NCBI RefSeq assembly: GCF_000194135.1
Contig: NC_015318.1
Location: 1,437,001-1,501,000 of the forward strand
From: Hippea maritima DSM 10411
Lineage (GTDB): Bacteria; Campylobacterota_A; Desulfurellia; Desulfurellales; Hippeaceae
Direction: 5' to 3'
Length of the DNA: 64,000 nt
A model generated the notes under the pieces. It was given only the letters and a program-made list of their open reading frames with translations. It searched no databases and had not been told where the DNA came from. Position numbers and translations under genes: made by a program. Below, one piece after another: positions 43,079 through 52,606 of the stretch; positions within the stretch are counted from its first letter, which is position 1; each line of letters starts with the position of its first letter.

Positions 43079-44135
43079 ACTCCCTTACAACCTCTACAAA
43101 TTCATCTAAAAGTTTATCTTCCCTGACCTTTTTTAACAACTTGCCCTTTTTGATAATCAAGCCAAAATGCCTACCTCCGGCTATAGCCAAATCGGCCTCC
43201 TTAGCCTCACCTAAAGCGTTAACAACACATCCCATTACGGCAACCTTGATGGGCTTGTCTATATCAGAAAGCCTTTTTTTTAGTTCATCTACAAGTGAAA
43301 GCAAATCTATTTCAATTCTACCACAGGTGGGACATGATACAAAATCTATTGAGCGTTTTTTTCTCAAATGTAATGCATTTAACAGCTCATAACAGACATC
43401 TATCTCATTCTCTGGTGGCTCACTTAAGGATATCCTTATTGTATCACCAATACCCTGCCTTAAAAGAACAGACAAAGCCGAAACCGATTTTACTATACCT
43501 TCTCTTGAGCTTCCGGCTTCTGTGACACCTATATGCAAAGGATAATCTATTAGTTCTGAGATCTTCTCATTGCAAATAATTGTAGATAGGGGATCGGAAG
43601 ATTTTATCGAAACCTTCATATTGGTAAAATTAGAATCCTCTATTCTTCTCACCCATCGATAAGCGCTTTCAACCAACGCATCGTCTGTAGGCCCATTGTA
43701 TTTGTTAAGTAAATCCTTCTCCAACGAGCCGCTATTTACCCCAATCCTTATGGGAATGCCACGCTCACCAGCAGCCTTTAAGATCTCCTTAACCTTATCA
43801 AAAGAACCTATATTGCCTGGATTTATCCTTAAACCATCCACACCGCTTTGAATAGATAAAAGAGCAAGTTTGTAATTAAAATGTATATCGGCAATTACCG
43901 GAATTGGGCTTTTTTGTTTTATCTTTCTTAGAGCCAGAGCTGCATCCTCATCTACAACCGCACACCTGACAATTTCGCATCCCCTTTTATGCAACCTTTC
44001 AATTTGTTTAAGCGTAGCATCTACATCATGTGTATCGGTATTCGTCATGGATTGAACTACAACAGGTGCACCGCCACCTATTTTAACCCCGCCTACATCT
44101 ATCTGCTTGGTCTTTTTTCTCTTTATCAGACTCAT
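43062..44135 (-). CDS. ispG: 4-hydroxy-3-methylbut-2-enyl diphosphate synthase
   Basis: Reductive [4Fe-4S] enzyme of the MEP isoprenoid pathway, 357 residues. N-terminal TIM barrel (VQSMTNTDTHDVDATLKQI, VIADIHFNYKLAL, RINPGNIG) and C-terminal Fe-S domain with CPTCGR (about 266) and GCVVNALGEAKEADLAIAGG (about 297). ATGA overlap with rseP. Confidence 0.95.
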   Translation of the reverse strand: MSLIKRKKTKQIDVGGVKIGGGAPVVVQSMTNTDTHDVDATLKQIERLHKRGCEIVRCAVVDEDAALALRKIKQKSPIPVIADIHFNYKLALLSIQSGVDGLRINPGNIGSFDKVKEILKAAGERGIPIRIGVNSGSLEKDLLNKYNGPTDDALVESAYRWVRRIEDSNFTNMKVSIKSSDPLSTIICNEKISELIDYPLHIGVTEAGSSREGIVKSVSALSVLLRQGIGDTIRISLSEPPENEIDVCYELLNALHLRKKRSIDFVSCPTCGRIEIDLLSLVDELKKRLSDIDKPIKVAVMGCVVNALGEAKEADLAIAGGRHFGLIIKKGKLLKKVREDKLLDEFVEVVREYAKTH

Positions 44136-45217
44136 TTTTTCTGCTCTATTTGATGTTTAACAAATTTTACAACACCATATCTTCTAAAATCGTTGACAAA
44201 GGCAAATAACATCAAAGCCAAAAGAAGAGCTATTCCAATTTTCTGGAAATTTTCCTGAGCCTTCTCACTTACCGGCTTTCCCCTTACGGCTTCTATAGTA
44301 TAGAACAAAAGATGGCCGCCGTCTAAAACCGGAATGGGTAGTAAGTTCAAAATACCCAGATTTATGCTTATTACAGCTATAAACCATAAAAATGCCCCAA
44401 GACCTGCAGATGCAGCTTTTCCTGCAAAATCTATTATCATTATAGGTCCACCTATCTCAGAGGTAGGTATAACTCTCTCTATTAATTTAACAAGACCAAC
44501 AATTATAAGCTTAGTCATATATATGGTCTCCTGAATTCCCTTTTGCACACTCTCAATTGGGCCATATCTCAATTTAACCGTATCACCTGATGGTGCAATA
44601 CCTAACCTGCCCTGTAAAACCTCCTTACCAAAGACATCCTTAACCCTCACAGATTTTGGTGTAGCTTTTAGAGCTATTAACTTATCGCCCCTCTTAATCT
44701 TTAAGGTTATCATCTTGTTGGGGTGTAATTTTATAAGCTTAGCCATCTCTTTCCACGTTCTTACACTCTTGCCGTCTATAGCAACAACAATATCACCTTC
44801 ATGAATGCCCGCAGCCTGAGCGGGTGAGTTTTTCATAACCTTCCCAACTGTCGGTGCAAGTGTTGTTATCCCTATATTGTAAGCAAGCGCTATAAAAACT
44901 ACGGCCGATACTATATTAAAAAATGGCCCAGCAAATACTATTAAAACTCTCTTCCATAATGGTTGAGCTACAAACGAGTCTGGCTGATACGCATCATCAT
45001 CTTTAAAGCTTTCCCCTTTTAACTTTACATAACCTCCAAGCAAAATCAAAGAAAAGGCATACTCAGTCTTTTTGGGTTTAAATCTAAATAGAATAGGTCC
45101 AAACCCTACAGAAAACCTCTCAACACCTACCCCTAAAAGCCTCGCAACAATAAAATGTCCAAACTCGTGTATTATAACCATCAAAACAAGGCCAACAATG
45201 CCCCATAGCCAACTCAT
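44132..45217 (-). CDS. rseP: site-2 intramembrane metalloprotease RseP
   Basis: Inner-membrane zinc protease that clips transmembrane anti-sigma factors and signal-peptide remnants. 361 residues: first helix with HEFGH (His12-His16 region), one PDZ domain (about 115-200; AQAAGIHEGDIVVAIDG) and the third metal ligand in LPIPVLDGGHLLFYTIEA (about 290). E. coli RseP has two PDZ domains; one here is usual outside gammaproteobacteria. Confidence 0.93.
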   Translation of the reverse strand: MSWLWGIVGLVLMVIIHEFGHFIVARLLGVGVERFSVGFGPILFRFKPKKTEYAFSLILLGGYVKLKGESFKDDDAYQPDSFVAQPLWKRVLIVFAGPFFNIVSAVVFIALAYNIGITTLAPTVGKVMKNSPAQAAGIHEGDIVVAIDGKSVRTWKEMAKLIKLHPNKMITLKIKRGDKLIALKATPKSVRVKDVFGKEVLQGRLGIAPSGDTVKLRYGPIESVQKGIQETIYMTKLIIVGLVKLIERVIPTSEIGGPIMIIDFAGKAASAGLGAFLWFIAVISINLGILNLLPIPVLDGGHLLFYTIEAVRGKPVSEKAQENFQKIGIALLLALMLFAFVNDFRRYGVVKFVKHQIEQKK

Positions 45218-46368
45218 TTCTTTCCTCCAAAATCTCTTCTAATTAGCCCAAGCACCTCTTGCTTTAACCTTTCTGAGTCTCTATCAATTTCAAATATATC
45301 CTCGGGCAGCTTATCTTCAAATTTATACAACGAAACCTCCAAAATCTCAAATATATCCTTAAAATCTATATTGCCATTTAAAAACTCATCCACCGCAACC
45401 TCATCGGCAGCATTAAGCACCATTCCAAGGTTTTTGTCTTCTTTTTTTAAAGCCTCAAAAGCAAACTCAAGAGTTCTAAACCTCTTAAAATCGGGCTTTT
45501 CAAAGGTTAAAGAACCCACCCCCCATAAGTTTATCTTAAACGGTAGATCTAATCTTTTGGGCTTTGTTAAAGCGTAGGCTATGGGTATTCTCATATCATG
45601 GTCTGCAATTTGAGCTATAATAGAGCCATCTACAAATTCAACAGCCGAATGAACTATGCTTTGCCTATGAATCACAACATCTATTTTATCTGCTGGAATA
45701 TCAAACAGCCACCTGGCTTCTATTATTTCAAATCCCTTGTTCATCATAGTAGCTGAATCTATTGTTATCTTTTTGCCCATATTCCAGTTTGGGTGAGCCA
45801 ATGCATCCTCAGGCTCAACACCTTCAAAATTATCCCTATCCCAAAACGGACCCCCACTTGCCGTGAGTATAATTTTAGAGACATCATCCTTATCCCTATG
45901 CTCCAAGCATTGATAAATAGCTGAATGCTCAGAATCTATCGGCACTATCTCAATTCCATTTTTATATGATAAACCCCTCAAAACCCTACCGGCAACAACC
46001 AAGCTCTCCTTATTTGCAAGGGCAAGTTTCTTTTTGTTCTTTAACGCAAAATAACTTGGAAGAAGGCCAGAAACACCGACAAGGGCATTAACTACAACAT
46101 CAACTTCGTCTAAATCAATAAGTTCAACAAGCCCCTCCTTACCTTCAAAGAAGCAAACATCAGGATAAAGCGATTTCAAGTGAGTTAAATCGGTTCCACT
46201 TGCCACACACACATAAGATGGTCTAAACTCATCAATCTGTTTTTTCAAAAGCTCTACATTTTTGTTGCAACTTAGCCCTATGACATTGAAATTATTATCA
46301 TATCTAATTATATCAAGCGTATTAACACCTATAGAACCGGTTGAGCCTAAAACAACAACGTTTTGCAT
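45214..46368 (-). CDS. dxr: 1-deoxy-D-xylulose 5-phosphate reductoisomerase
   Basis: Second step of the MEP pathway, NADPH dependent. 384 residues: VVLGSTGSIGVNTLDI (about 4-19), NKESLVVAG (about 119), PIDSEHSAIYQCLE (about 143), TASGGPFWD (about 170), HPNWNMGKKITIDSATMMNKG (about 193). Overlaps cdsA by 22 nt and rseP by 4 nt; this dxr-rseP-ispG order is common. Confidence 0.95.
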   Translation of the reverse strand: MQNVVVLGSTGSIGVNTLDIIRYDNNFNVIGLSCNKNVELLKKQIDEFRPSYVCVASGTDLTHLKSLYPDVCFFEGKEGLVELIDLDEVDVVVNALVGVSGLLPSYFALKNKKKLALANKESLVVAGRVLRGLSYKNGIEIVPIDSEHSAIYQCLEHRDKDDVSKIILTASGGPFWDRDNFEGVEPEDALAHPNWNMGKKITIDSATMMNKGFEIIEARWLFDIPADKIDVVIHRQSIVHSAVEFVDGSIIAQIADHDMRIPIAYALTKPKRLDLPFKINLWGVGSLTFEKPDFKRFRTLEFAFEALKKEDKNLGMVLNAADEVAVDEFLNGNIDFKDIFEILEVSLYKFEDKLPEDIFEIDRDSERLKQEVLGLIRRDFGGKK

Positions 46369-47129
46369 TCAAGCACCAGATAGGAAAAAAATACCGCAAA
46401 GGAAAAACTATCAAGCCTATCCAAAATACCGCCATGCCCAGGTATAAGATGTGATGAATCCTTTTTTGAAAAGAATCGTTTTACAACAGATTCTGATAAG
46501 TCCCCAAATATTCCCACTACATTTGAGACAAAAGCTACAATAAAGGCATCTAAAATATTAACCTTTGCGAATAACCCAAACAATACACCTATAAAAACAC
46601 CGCCCAACACGCCACAAACAGCACCTTCAATGGTTTTTTTAGGGCTTATAAGAGGCGAGAGTTTATGTCTACCAAAACCCCTACCGCAGAAATAGGCAAA
46701 ACTATCGCCCGACCAAATGGAGACAAATAACAAAAGCAAAAGCCATCTGCCGTTATTAAAACCCATAAGCTTCACGCCAAAGGAGTATAAAATAACATAA
46801 AGTGCTCCGACAAAATAGTAATAGTCGTAAAATACCTCTTTTTTACTTAAAGATGAAAAACCCACAATCATGGAAACCACCAAGGCAAAAAATAAAACAT
46901 CCACAAAATACATGCTGTAGAATAAAAAGACAAAGCTTAAAATAATGGATAGTGAAAGATAAAGTGATTTTTTAAAATCAAATGGCCTGCTATCAAGCCC
47001 CAACCATTCAGAGAAAGCCAAAGCCTCAATCAGTAAAAAGCTCAATCTAACATAGAGAAGGTCGGCTTTTAACACAAGATAGACAACTAAAGGTATAAGT
47101 ATAACAGAAGAAACTATCCGCTTTATCAC
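46347..47129 (-). CDS. cdsA: phosphatidate cytidylyltransferase
   Basis: Makes CDP-diacylglycerol, precursor of all phospholipids, in the inner membrane. 260 residues, about seven membrane helices, with the family signature SVVKRFFSKKDSSHLIPGHG followed by GILDRLDS (about 214-240). Starts at GTG 47129, overlapping the uppS stop (GTGA). Confidence 0.93.
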   Translation of the reverse strand: MIKRIVSSVILIPLVVYLVLKADLLYVRLSFLLIEALAFSEWLGLDSRPFDFKKSLYLSLSIILSFVFLFYSMYFVDVLFFALVVSMIVGFSSLSKKEVFYDYYYFVGALYVILYSFGVKLMGFNNGRWLLLLLFVSIWSGDSFAYFCGRGFGRHKLSPLISPKKTIEGAVCGVLGGVFIGVLFGLFAKVNILDAFIVAFVSNVVGIFGDLSESVVKRFFSKKDSSHLIPGHGGILDRLDSFSFAVFFSYLVLECKTLLF

Positions 47130-47830
47130 AGCCCGCCAAATTTTCTTTTACGCCTTTTGAATTCCTCAATGGCAACCTTTAGATCATCACTACTAAATTC
47201 CGGCCAATGTTTATCAAAAAAGACAAATTCCCCATAGGAAATCTGCCACAATAGAAAATTACTCACCCTTTTCTCTCCACCTGTCCTAATCAAAAGATCA
47301 ACATCAGGCATATCATAGGTATAGAGATGTTGAGCAAACAGCTTCTCGTCTATTTCGTCTGGTTCTATTAGACCCTCTTTAACCTTTCTGGCTATCTCTT
47401 TAGAGGCTCTTACTATTTCATACCTGCCACCGTAGTTTAAAGCCAAACTAACCCTCAAACCCGTATTATTCTCTGTTATTTCTATCAATTGATTTATATT
47501 TTCCTTTATTTCATCCTCAAAGACATCTATATCGCCTATAACATTAAATTTTACATTTTTTCTTAAAAATAACTCTCTCTTCTTTATTAGCTGTTTTTTT
47601 AGCAAGAACATCAAAAATCTTATCTCGCTCTTCGGCCTTTTCCAGTTTTCTGTGGAAAAGGTATAAAGCGTCAGATACTTAACGCCTTCCTCTATAGCAG
47701 CTTCTACTATTTTATCTACAACATTCGAACCTATATAGTGACCGTAAGTTCTATTCTTACCCTGTTGTTTTGCCCATCTGCCATTGCCATCCATTATAAT
47801 GGCAACATGGTACGGAAAATTCTCACTCAT
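47126..47830 (-). CDS. uppS: undecaprenyl diphosphate synthase
   Basis: cis-prenyltransferase making the C55 lipid carrier for peptidoglycan and glycans. 234 residues: IIMDGNGRWAKQQGKNRTYGH (about 12-32) and LNYGGRYEIV (about 146), then DLLIRTGGEKRVSNFLLWQ (about 190). ATG 47830 shares a base with the frr stop (TGATG). Confidence 0.94.
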   Translation of the reverse strand: MSENFPYHVAIIMDGNGRWAKQQGKNRTYGHYIGSNVVDKIVEAAIEEGVKYLTLYTFSTENWKRPKSEIRFLMFLLKKQLIKKRELFLRKNVKFNVIGDIDVFEDEIKENINQLIEITENNTGLRVSLALNYGGRYEIVRASKEIARKVKEGLIEPDEIDEKLFAQHLYTYDMPDVDLLIRTGGEKRVSNFLLWQISYGEFVFFDKHWPEFSSDDLKVAIEEFKRRKRKFGGL

Positions 47831-48396
47831 CAAAGGTTGAGTATCTCTTTTTCTTTGTTACTCATTAATTCATCAAGTTTCTTTGAGCTATCATCAAGAG
47901 CCTTCTTAACCTCTTTTTCGGCTCTTTTGGATTCATCTTCTGAAATTATCTTTTCTTTCTCCAAATCTTTGATAGTCTTTAAAGCTTTTTTCCTTGCGTT
48001 TCTTAGAGCAACTTTATAGTTTTCGCTCTCCTGTTTTAGTAGCTTCACTACTTTTTTTCTATCTTCTTCAGTCATTGGGGGTATGTTGATTTTTATAATT
48101 TTACCATCGTTTTGAGGCGTAAAACCCATATTTGCTTTAAGGATAGCCTTCTCTATCTCTTTTATAATAGAAACATCCCACGGCTGAATTACAACTGTCA
48201 TTGCATCTGGTGTAGATATGGTTGCAAGCTGTTTAAGCTGCATCTGCTGCCCGTAGCTTTCAACTTTTATACCCTCAAAAACAGATACATGGGCCCTTCC
48301 CGTTTTTACGGTAGTTAGGTATTTTTTGTATGAGCTCAAAGTCTTTTTCATCTCATCTTTCATCTGAGTGATAACTTTATCTACACTCTCCTCCAT
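47830..48396 (-). CDS. frr: ribosome recycling factor
   Basis: Splits post-termination ribosomes with EF-G. 188 residues, almost all helix. The N-terminal TGRAHVSVFEGIKVESYGQQ (about 32-51) and the C-terminal LEKEKIISEDESKRAEKEV are typical. ATG 48396 follows GGAGGTG. Part of the conserved rpsB-tsf-pyrH-frr order. Confidence 0.95.
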   Translation of the reverse strand: MEESVDKVITQMKDEMKKTLSSYKKYLTTVKTGRAHVSVFEGIKVESYGQQMQLKQLATISTPDAMTVVIQPWDVSIIKEIEKAILKANMGFTPQNDGKIIKINIPPMTEEDRKKVVKLLKQESENYKVALRNARKKALKTIKDLEKEKIISEDESKRAEKEVKKALDDSSKKLDELMSNKEKEILNL

Positions 48397-48406
48397 GTAT
48401 CACCTC

Positions 48407-49120
48407 CTACTTAACCAGTGTACCTAAGTTCTCGCCTAATACTATCCTCTTTAACGCCCCGTACTCTTTTATACTAAACACTATTATAGGCATATGGTTT
48501 TCCATACACATGGAAATAGCAGTTGAGTCCATTACCCGCAGGTTTCTATCAAGAACCTCTATATAGGTTATAGTCTTGATTCTCTTAGCGTCTGCATATA
48601 CCATTGGGTCCTTATCATAAACACCATCAACCTTCGTCGCTTTCAATATTACATCAGCTCCCATTTCCATAGCCCTTAAAGATGCAGCTGTATCGGTTGT
48701 GAAGTATGGATTACCCGTGCCAGCTACAAATATTACAACCCTCCCCTTTTCAAGATGTCTCAAAGCCCTCCTTCTAATGTAGGGTTCTGCTATTTCACGC
48801 ATCTCTATAGCACTTATAACACGTGTTTGAACATCCATCTTCTCAAGAGCATCTTGAAGCGCCAAACCGTTAATTACAGTAGCAAGCATGCCCATATAGT
48901 CTGCACTTGCCCTATCCATACCCATAGCTGCACCTTTAACGCCCCTGAAAATGTTACCTCCCCCAATGACAGTACACACATCAACACCAAGCTCTTTTAC
49001 ATCCTTTATCTGCCTGGCTATTTCCTTTATGGTATCCTCACAAATTCCATAAGAAAGGGAGCCCATCAGGGCCTCCCCGCTTAATTTTAGTAATATTCTC
49101 TTAAAAACCGGCTTATCCAT
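48407..49120 (-). CDS. pyrH: uridylate kinase
   Basis: Phosphorylates UMP to UDP. 237 residues: [13 protein letters not shown] (about 8-20), [10 protein letters not shown] (about 49), [20 protein letters not shown] (about 71) and [23 protein letters not shown] (about 131-153). The 10-bp gap to frr is the longest within the entire 23-gene run. Confidence 0.96.
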   Translation of the reverse strand: MDKPVFKRILLKLSGEALMGSLSYGICEDTIKEIARQIKDVKELGVDVCTVIGGGNIFRGVKGAAMGMDRASADYMGMLATVINGLALQDALEKMDVQTRVISAIEMREIAEPYIRRRALRHLEKGRVVIFVAGTGNPYFTTDTAASLRAMEMGADVILKATKVDGVYDKDPMVYADAKRIKTITYIEVLDRNLRVMDSTAISMCMENHMPIIVFSIKEYGALKRIVLGENLGTLVK

Positions 49121-49123
49121 TCC

Positions 49124-49720
49124 TTATTCACCTATTTTAAAGCGTGCAAATCTTCTAACAACTATATTTTCACCCATCTTGGCTATAGCGTTCTGAACAA
49201 GGTCTTTAATCTTCATGCTGTCATCTTTAATAAACGGCTGCTCAAGCAAACAAACCTGCTCATAATACTTTTCAATCTTACCCTCAACAATCTTATCGAG
49301 AATATTCTCTGGTTTGCCTTCCTGCCTTAGCTGCTCTTTCATTATTTCTTTTTCCTTATTTATGACATCTTCAGGAATTTCATCCCTGCTTACATACTCA
49401 GGAGCTGCAGCAGCTATATGCATAGCTATATCTTTGCATAGATTATTAAAGTCATCAGTGTTGGCAACAAAGTCTGTCTCGCAGTTAACCTCTACCAAAA
49501 CACCTATCTTGCCACCGGCATGGATGTAGCTTGTAACCTTGCCTTCCTTGGCCTCTCTGCCAGCTTTTTTAGCCGCAGATGCAAGACCCATCTCTCTGAG
49601 TTTATCTATAGCTTTCTCTATATCTCCATCTGTCTCCTGAAGCGCTTTTTTGCAGGCCATCATACCTGCACCTGTTCTCTCCCTTAATTCCTTGACCATT
49701 GCAGCTGTTATATTAGCCAT
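49124..49720 (-). CDS. tsf: elongation factor Ts, short form
   Basis: Nucleotide exchange factor for EF-Tu. 198 residues versus about 283 in E. coli, the short form also found in Thermus and many other phyla. The UBA-like N-terminus ([20 protein letters not shown]) and [13 protein letters not shown] (about 79-91) are intact. TAATG overlap with rpsB. Confidence 0.95.
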   Translation of the reverse strand: MANITAAMVKELRERTGAGMMACKKALQETDGDIEKAIDKLREMGLASAAKKAGREAKEGKVTSYIHAGGKIGVLVEVNCETDFVANTDDFNNLCKDIAMHIAAAAPEYVSRDEIPEDVINKEKEIMKEQLRQEGKPENILDKIVEGKIEKYYEQVCLLEQPFIKDDSMKIKDLVQNAIAKMGENIVVRRFARFKIGE

Positions 49721-50493
49721 TACTCTTCTTCCTCCTCTTCTGCCTGTAGTTTCTCTTCTCTACCCTCTTCAAAAGCCTCTTCCTCTTGCTTTAATTCAAG
49801 CTCTTTTTCATATCTTGCCTGACCATTCTTTATAGCCTCAGCAAGTCTTGCAGACATGAGCTTTATAGACCTTATGGCATCGTCGTTGCCGGGTATCACG
49901 TAATCTATTGGGTCTGGATCGCAATTTGTATCAACCAATGCAACTATTGGTATACCCAATTTATTAGCCTCTTTGACAGCAAGTTCTTCTCTTTTTACAT
50001 CGATTATAAGTAACGCATCAGGCAAATCATTCATCTGCCTAATACCGTTTAGATACTTTTGAAGCTTCTCTTTTCTCTTTCTTAAGATTTTTTGCTCTTT
50101 CTTTGTGTAAGCTTCAATCTCGCCAGATTCTTCCATCTCCTCAAGTCTTTGAAGCTTTTCAAGGCTCTTCTGAATTGTTGCAAAATTTGTTAGAAGACCT
50201 CCAAGCCACTTCTCGTTAACATATGGCATATTGCATGACTGTGCAGCCTCTTTAATCTCCTCTTTGCCCTGCTTTTTGGTGCAAACAAAGAGAACTGTTT
50301 TGCCTTGAGCAGCCACATCCTCCAAAAACTCATAGGCCTTGTCGAAATAAACAATGGTCTTCTGAAGATCAATGATGTGAATATCCTTCCTTGCAGCAAA
50401 GATAAAAGGCTTCATTTTTGGATTCCAGCGCTTGGTCTGATGACCAAAATGCACACCAGCCTCAAGCAGCTCCTTCATCGTAACATAAGACAT
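49720..50493 (-). CDS. rpsB: 30S ribosomal protein S2
   Basis: Small-subunit protein S2, 257 residues: [24 protein letters not shown] (about 9-32), [15 protein letters not shown] (about 89) and [30 protein letters not shown] (about 177). Long acidic C-terminal tail. ATG 50493 with GAGGT/AGGAGG upstream. First gene of the 23-gene run. Confidence 0.96.
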   Translation of the reverse strand: MSYVTMKELLEAGVHFGHQTKRWNPKMKPFIFAARKDIHIIDLQKTIVYFDKAYEFLEDVAAQGKTVLFVCTKKQGKEEIKEAAQSCNMPYVNEKWLGGLLTNFATIQKSLEKLQRLEEMEESGEIEAYTKKEQKILRKRKEKLQKYLNGIRQMNDLPDALLIIDVKREELAVKEANKLGIPIVALVDTNCDPDPIDYVIPGNDDAIRSIKLMSARLAEAIKNGQARYEKELELKQEEEAFEEGREEKLQAEEEEEE

Positions 50494-50573
50494 ACCTCAA
50501 ACCTCCTAAAGGATTTTTACCACCATCCCCTCGCCCCTTTTAGGGAATCCTTTTTGCAGGGAATGTGCGTGGT
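50494..50573 (-). promoter_or_regulatory. structured rpsB leader, candidate autoregulatory element
   Basis: An untranslated leader of about 80 nt. AAAGGATT (50553-50546) can pair with AATCCTTT (50515-50508), enclosing a CCCT/AGGG hairpin (50545-50535) and a G-rich segment GAGGGGATGGTGG. The 3' strand of the long pairing abuts the AGGAGG ribosome site (about 50502-50507), so its formation could limit translation. rpsB leaders regulated by S2 are known in several bacterial groups; whether this is one is inference. Confidence 0.55.
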
Positions 50574-50579
50574 CTTGAA

Positions 50580-50608
50580 TTTATATACAAAAGCCCAAAC
50601 TTTTACAA
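50580..50608 (-). promoter_or_regulatory. promoter of the rpsB operon
   Basis: TTGTAA (50608-50603), 17-bp spacer, TATAAA (50585-50580) on the minus strand, directly after the stop of the upstream STT3 gene. Start near 50573, at the beginning of the structured leader. Confidence 0.65.
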
Positions 50609-50611
50609 GCC

Positions 50612-52606
50612 CTATTTAACCCTAAACACCCTTGCTGTTGGAAATTTATTGTAAACCTCCTCAAACAAACCACTGTCGTAGTCACCCAATATATACATCT
50701 TGTTGAAGTTGCTTTCAAATACCCTATCATCACAAACCAAAACAAACCTAACTACAACCTTTTTATCTATCCTGTTCATGCATATTTCAACATTTACACC
50801 CCTGCTGTTAAAGGTTTTTTCATCAGCTATTCTTCCATTAATAACATACACCAGCCTCTTTATAGGCAGTTTTCCATCTATCACACCTGTCTTTGTATCT
50901 ATATCACCCCTGTTGCATTTAAAAACACCGTTTTTATAACCGAAACAGGCAAAGAAGGAATATCCATCTGGATATGATTTCTCCTTCTTAAAATCCCAGC
51001 TGCCAAGATAGCTAATAGCATAATATTTACCTATCATATCCTGCGTAAACAAAACGTAGTTATTGTTATCCTTCAAAGGCTTATTAAATCCAAATGCCAT
51101 CTTGACAGCATCCCCTGCCGATACATTATCCTTTGTTATGTTATCCATTATGGGTTTGACACCATAGTGGTTCATAAACGATATTATGTTATGCATAAGG
51201 GTTTGATTGTCGCTAATTAACGCCTTAGCAACAAGATATGTTCTTGCCCCACCATGTGCACCACCATCATGATATGTTGCAAAACCATCTATATCTTCAA
51301 TAGCATAGCCGTAATCCCACCAGGAAAATATAACGGCCTTATCTAACTCATCTTTTAAATCCAAAAAACTATCAACAATGGGCGCTGCTATGGAAGGTCT
51401 TGGTACAAATTTATACGCACTAAAACTGCCAAGCCCAACAACCAAAACCACAACAACCAAAGAGGAAATAACATTCTTTAAAGTAGAATTAAATTTATCA
51501 CTCTTTAATCTATTCAAAATAAAATCAAACAGAAAACCAAAGCCTATACCAACAAAAGGTGCCAAAAACATAACTGTCCTATTGGAACTCCTAAAGGCCA
51601 GCATTCCAAGCAAAAATACAGGCAAAACAGCTACACCGTAAAATCTCGCAAAAACAAGGGCAAAAAGGGATAAAATAAGCCCTAGGGTGTCTATGACGGG
51701 GGATGATAGAATATAACTCAACACTTTTGCTGCTGCTACATGCTCAGCCTCTGTAATTGTCTTTAGTATGTTTGGAAAATCCCCACCAGCTGCAGAGCTT
51801 ATTTTTCCGTATTGGGTAAAAAAACCTATTACGCTATTTAAACTTGAAAAAAACCAAAGTGGATTGGAAAAGAAGATAAACAGAAGGCAAACTACAGTTA
51901 TATCCTTTAAATTTACCCTTCTGAAAATAAGAAAAGCAATCAAAACAACAAAATAAACAAGGTCTATGCCATAATGGGCATACCACCAACCAAATAACAA
52001 AAAGTTCAAGCCGAGTAGCAATGCATATAAATACATTCTCTTTCTATCTTCTGCAAGCGATGCTTTCACAACAAAATAAGAACCCAAAAACATAAAAAAC
52101 AACTGAAGGAGGTCTGTATCTACCCTACCCATTGCAGTTCTTATTGCATACATCCAGGAAAAAGCCCCTACAAAACCGCCAACAAGGCCAGCTATAGGCA
52201 TCTTGGCCTCATAAAACAAAAGGGCAAAAGGTATAACAAAAAGACTTGCCAGAATAGGAACAAGCATTAGCCCACTAAGATATATAGACATACCTGTAAT
52301 CTTTGAAAACCAGGCTATCAAAAAGCTTATCAATGGAATAGGTTTGGCTTTTTTTGTAAATTCAGGATATGCCCTTAAGGTATCATTGTCAGACTTATAG
52401 TATGAGCCATTTTTGTATTCCTTTGCATACCTGAGCCAGTAATAAGCATCAAGCGTGGTCATGGCAGGATAATCTTTAACAAAATACACATCAGGCTTTG
52501 TTTTCCAAACGCTGAATTGATGGTATCTAAAATAAAACGAAGCAGAAAAAACAAGCAAAACAAAAATCAAGAACAACTTGAAATTGAAGTAGCTCGTCTG
52601 CTTCAT
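50612..52606 (-). CDS. STT3/PglB-type oligosaccharyltransferase
   Basis: Integral-membrane glycosyltransferase that moves a lipid-linked glycan to Asn in exported proteins. 664 residues: about 11-13 N-terminal membrane helices with TAMGRVDTDLLQ (DxD-type metal ligands, about 158) and a C-terminal periplasmic domain with the sequon-binding WWDYGYAIED (about 433). C. jejuni PglB has WWDYGYP. ATG 52606 (ATGA overlap with the FAH gene) is preferred to GTG 52618. No pgl glycan-assembly genes are nearby; uppS and mraY in the window supply and use the same lipid carrier. Confidence 0.87.
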   Translation of the reverse strand: MKQTSYFNFKLFLIFVLLVFSASFYFRYHQFSVWKTKPDVYFVKDYPAMTTLDAYYWLRYAKEYKNGSYYKSDNDTLRAYPEFTKKAKPIPLISFLIAWFSKITGMSIYLSGLMLVPILASLFVIPFALLFYEAKMPIAGLVGGFVGAFSWMYAIRTAMGRVDTDLLQLFFMFLGSYFVVKASLAEDRKRMYLYALLLGLNFLLFGWWYAHYGIDLVYFVVLIAFLIFRRVNLKDITVVCLLFIFFSNPLWFFSSLNSVIGFFTQYGKISSAAGGDFPNILKTITEAEHVAAAKVLSYILSSPVIDTLGLILSLFALVFARFYGVAVLPVFLLGMLAFRSSNRTVMFLAPFVGIGFGFLFDFILNRLKSDKFNSTLKNVISSLVVVVLVVGLGSFSAYKFVPRPSIAAPIVDSFLDLKDELDKAVIFSWWDYGYAIEDIDGFATYHDGGAHGGARTYLVAKALISDNQTLMHNIISFMNHYGVKPIMDNITKDNVSAGDAVKMAFGFNKPLKDNNNYVLFTQDMIGKYYAISYLGSWDFKKEKSYPDGYSFFACFGYKNGVFKCNRGDIDTKTGVIDGKLPIKRLVYVINGRIADEKTFNSRGVNVEICMNRIDKKVVVRFVLVCDDRVFESNFNKMYILGDYDSGLFEEVYNKFPTARVFRVK

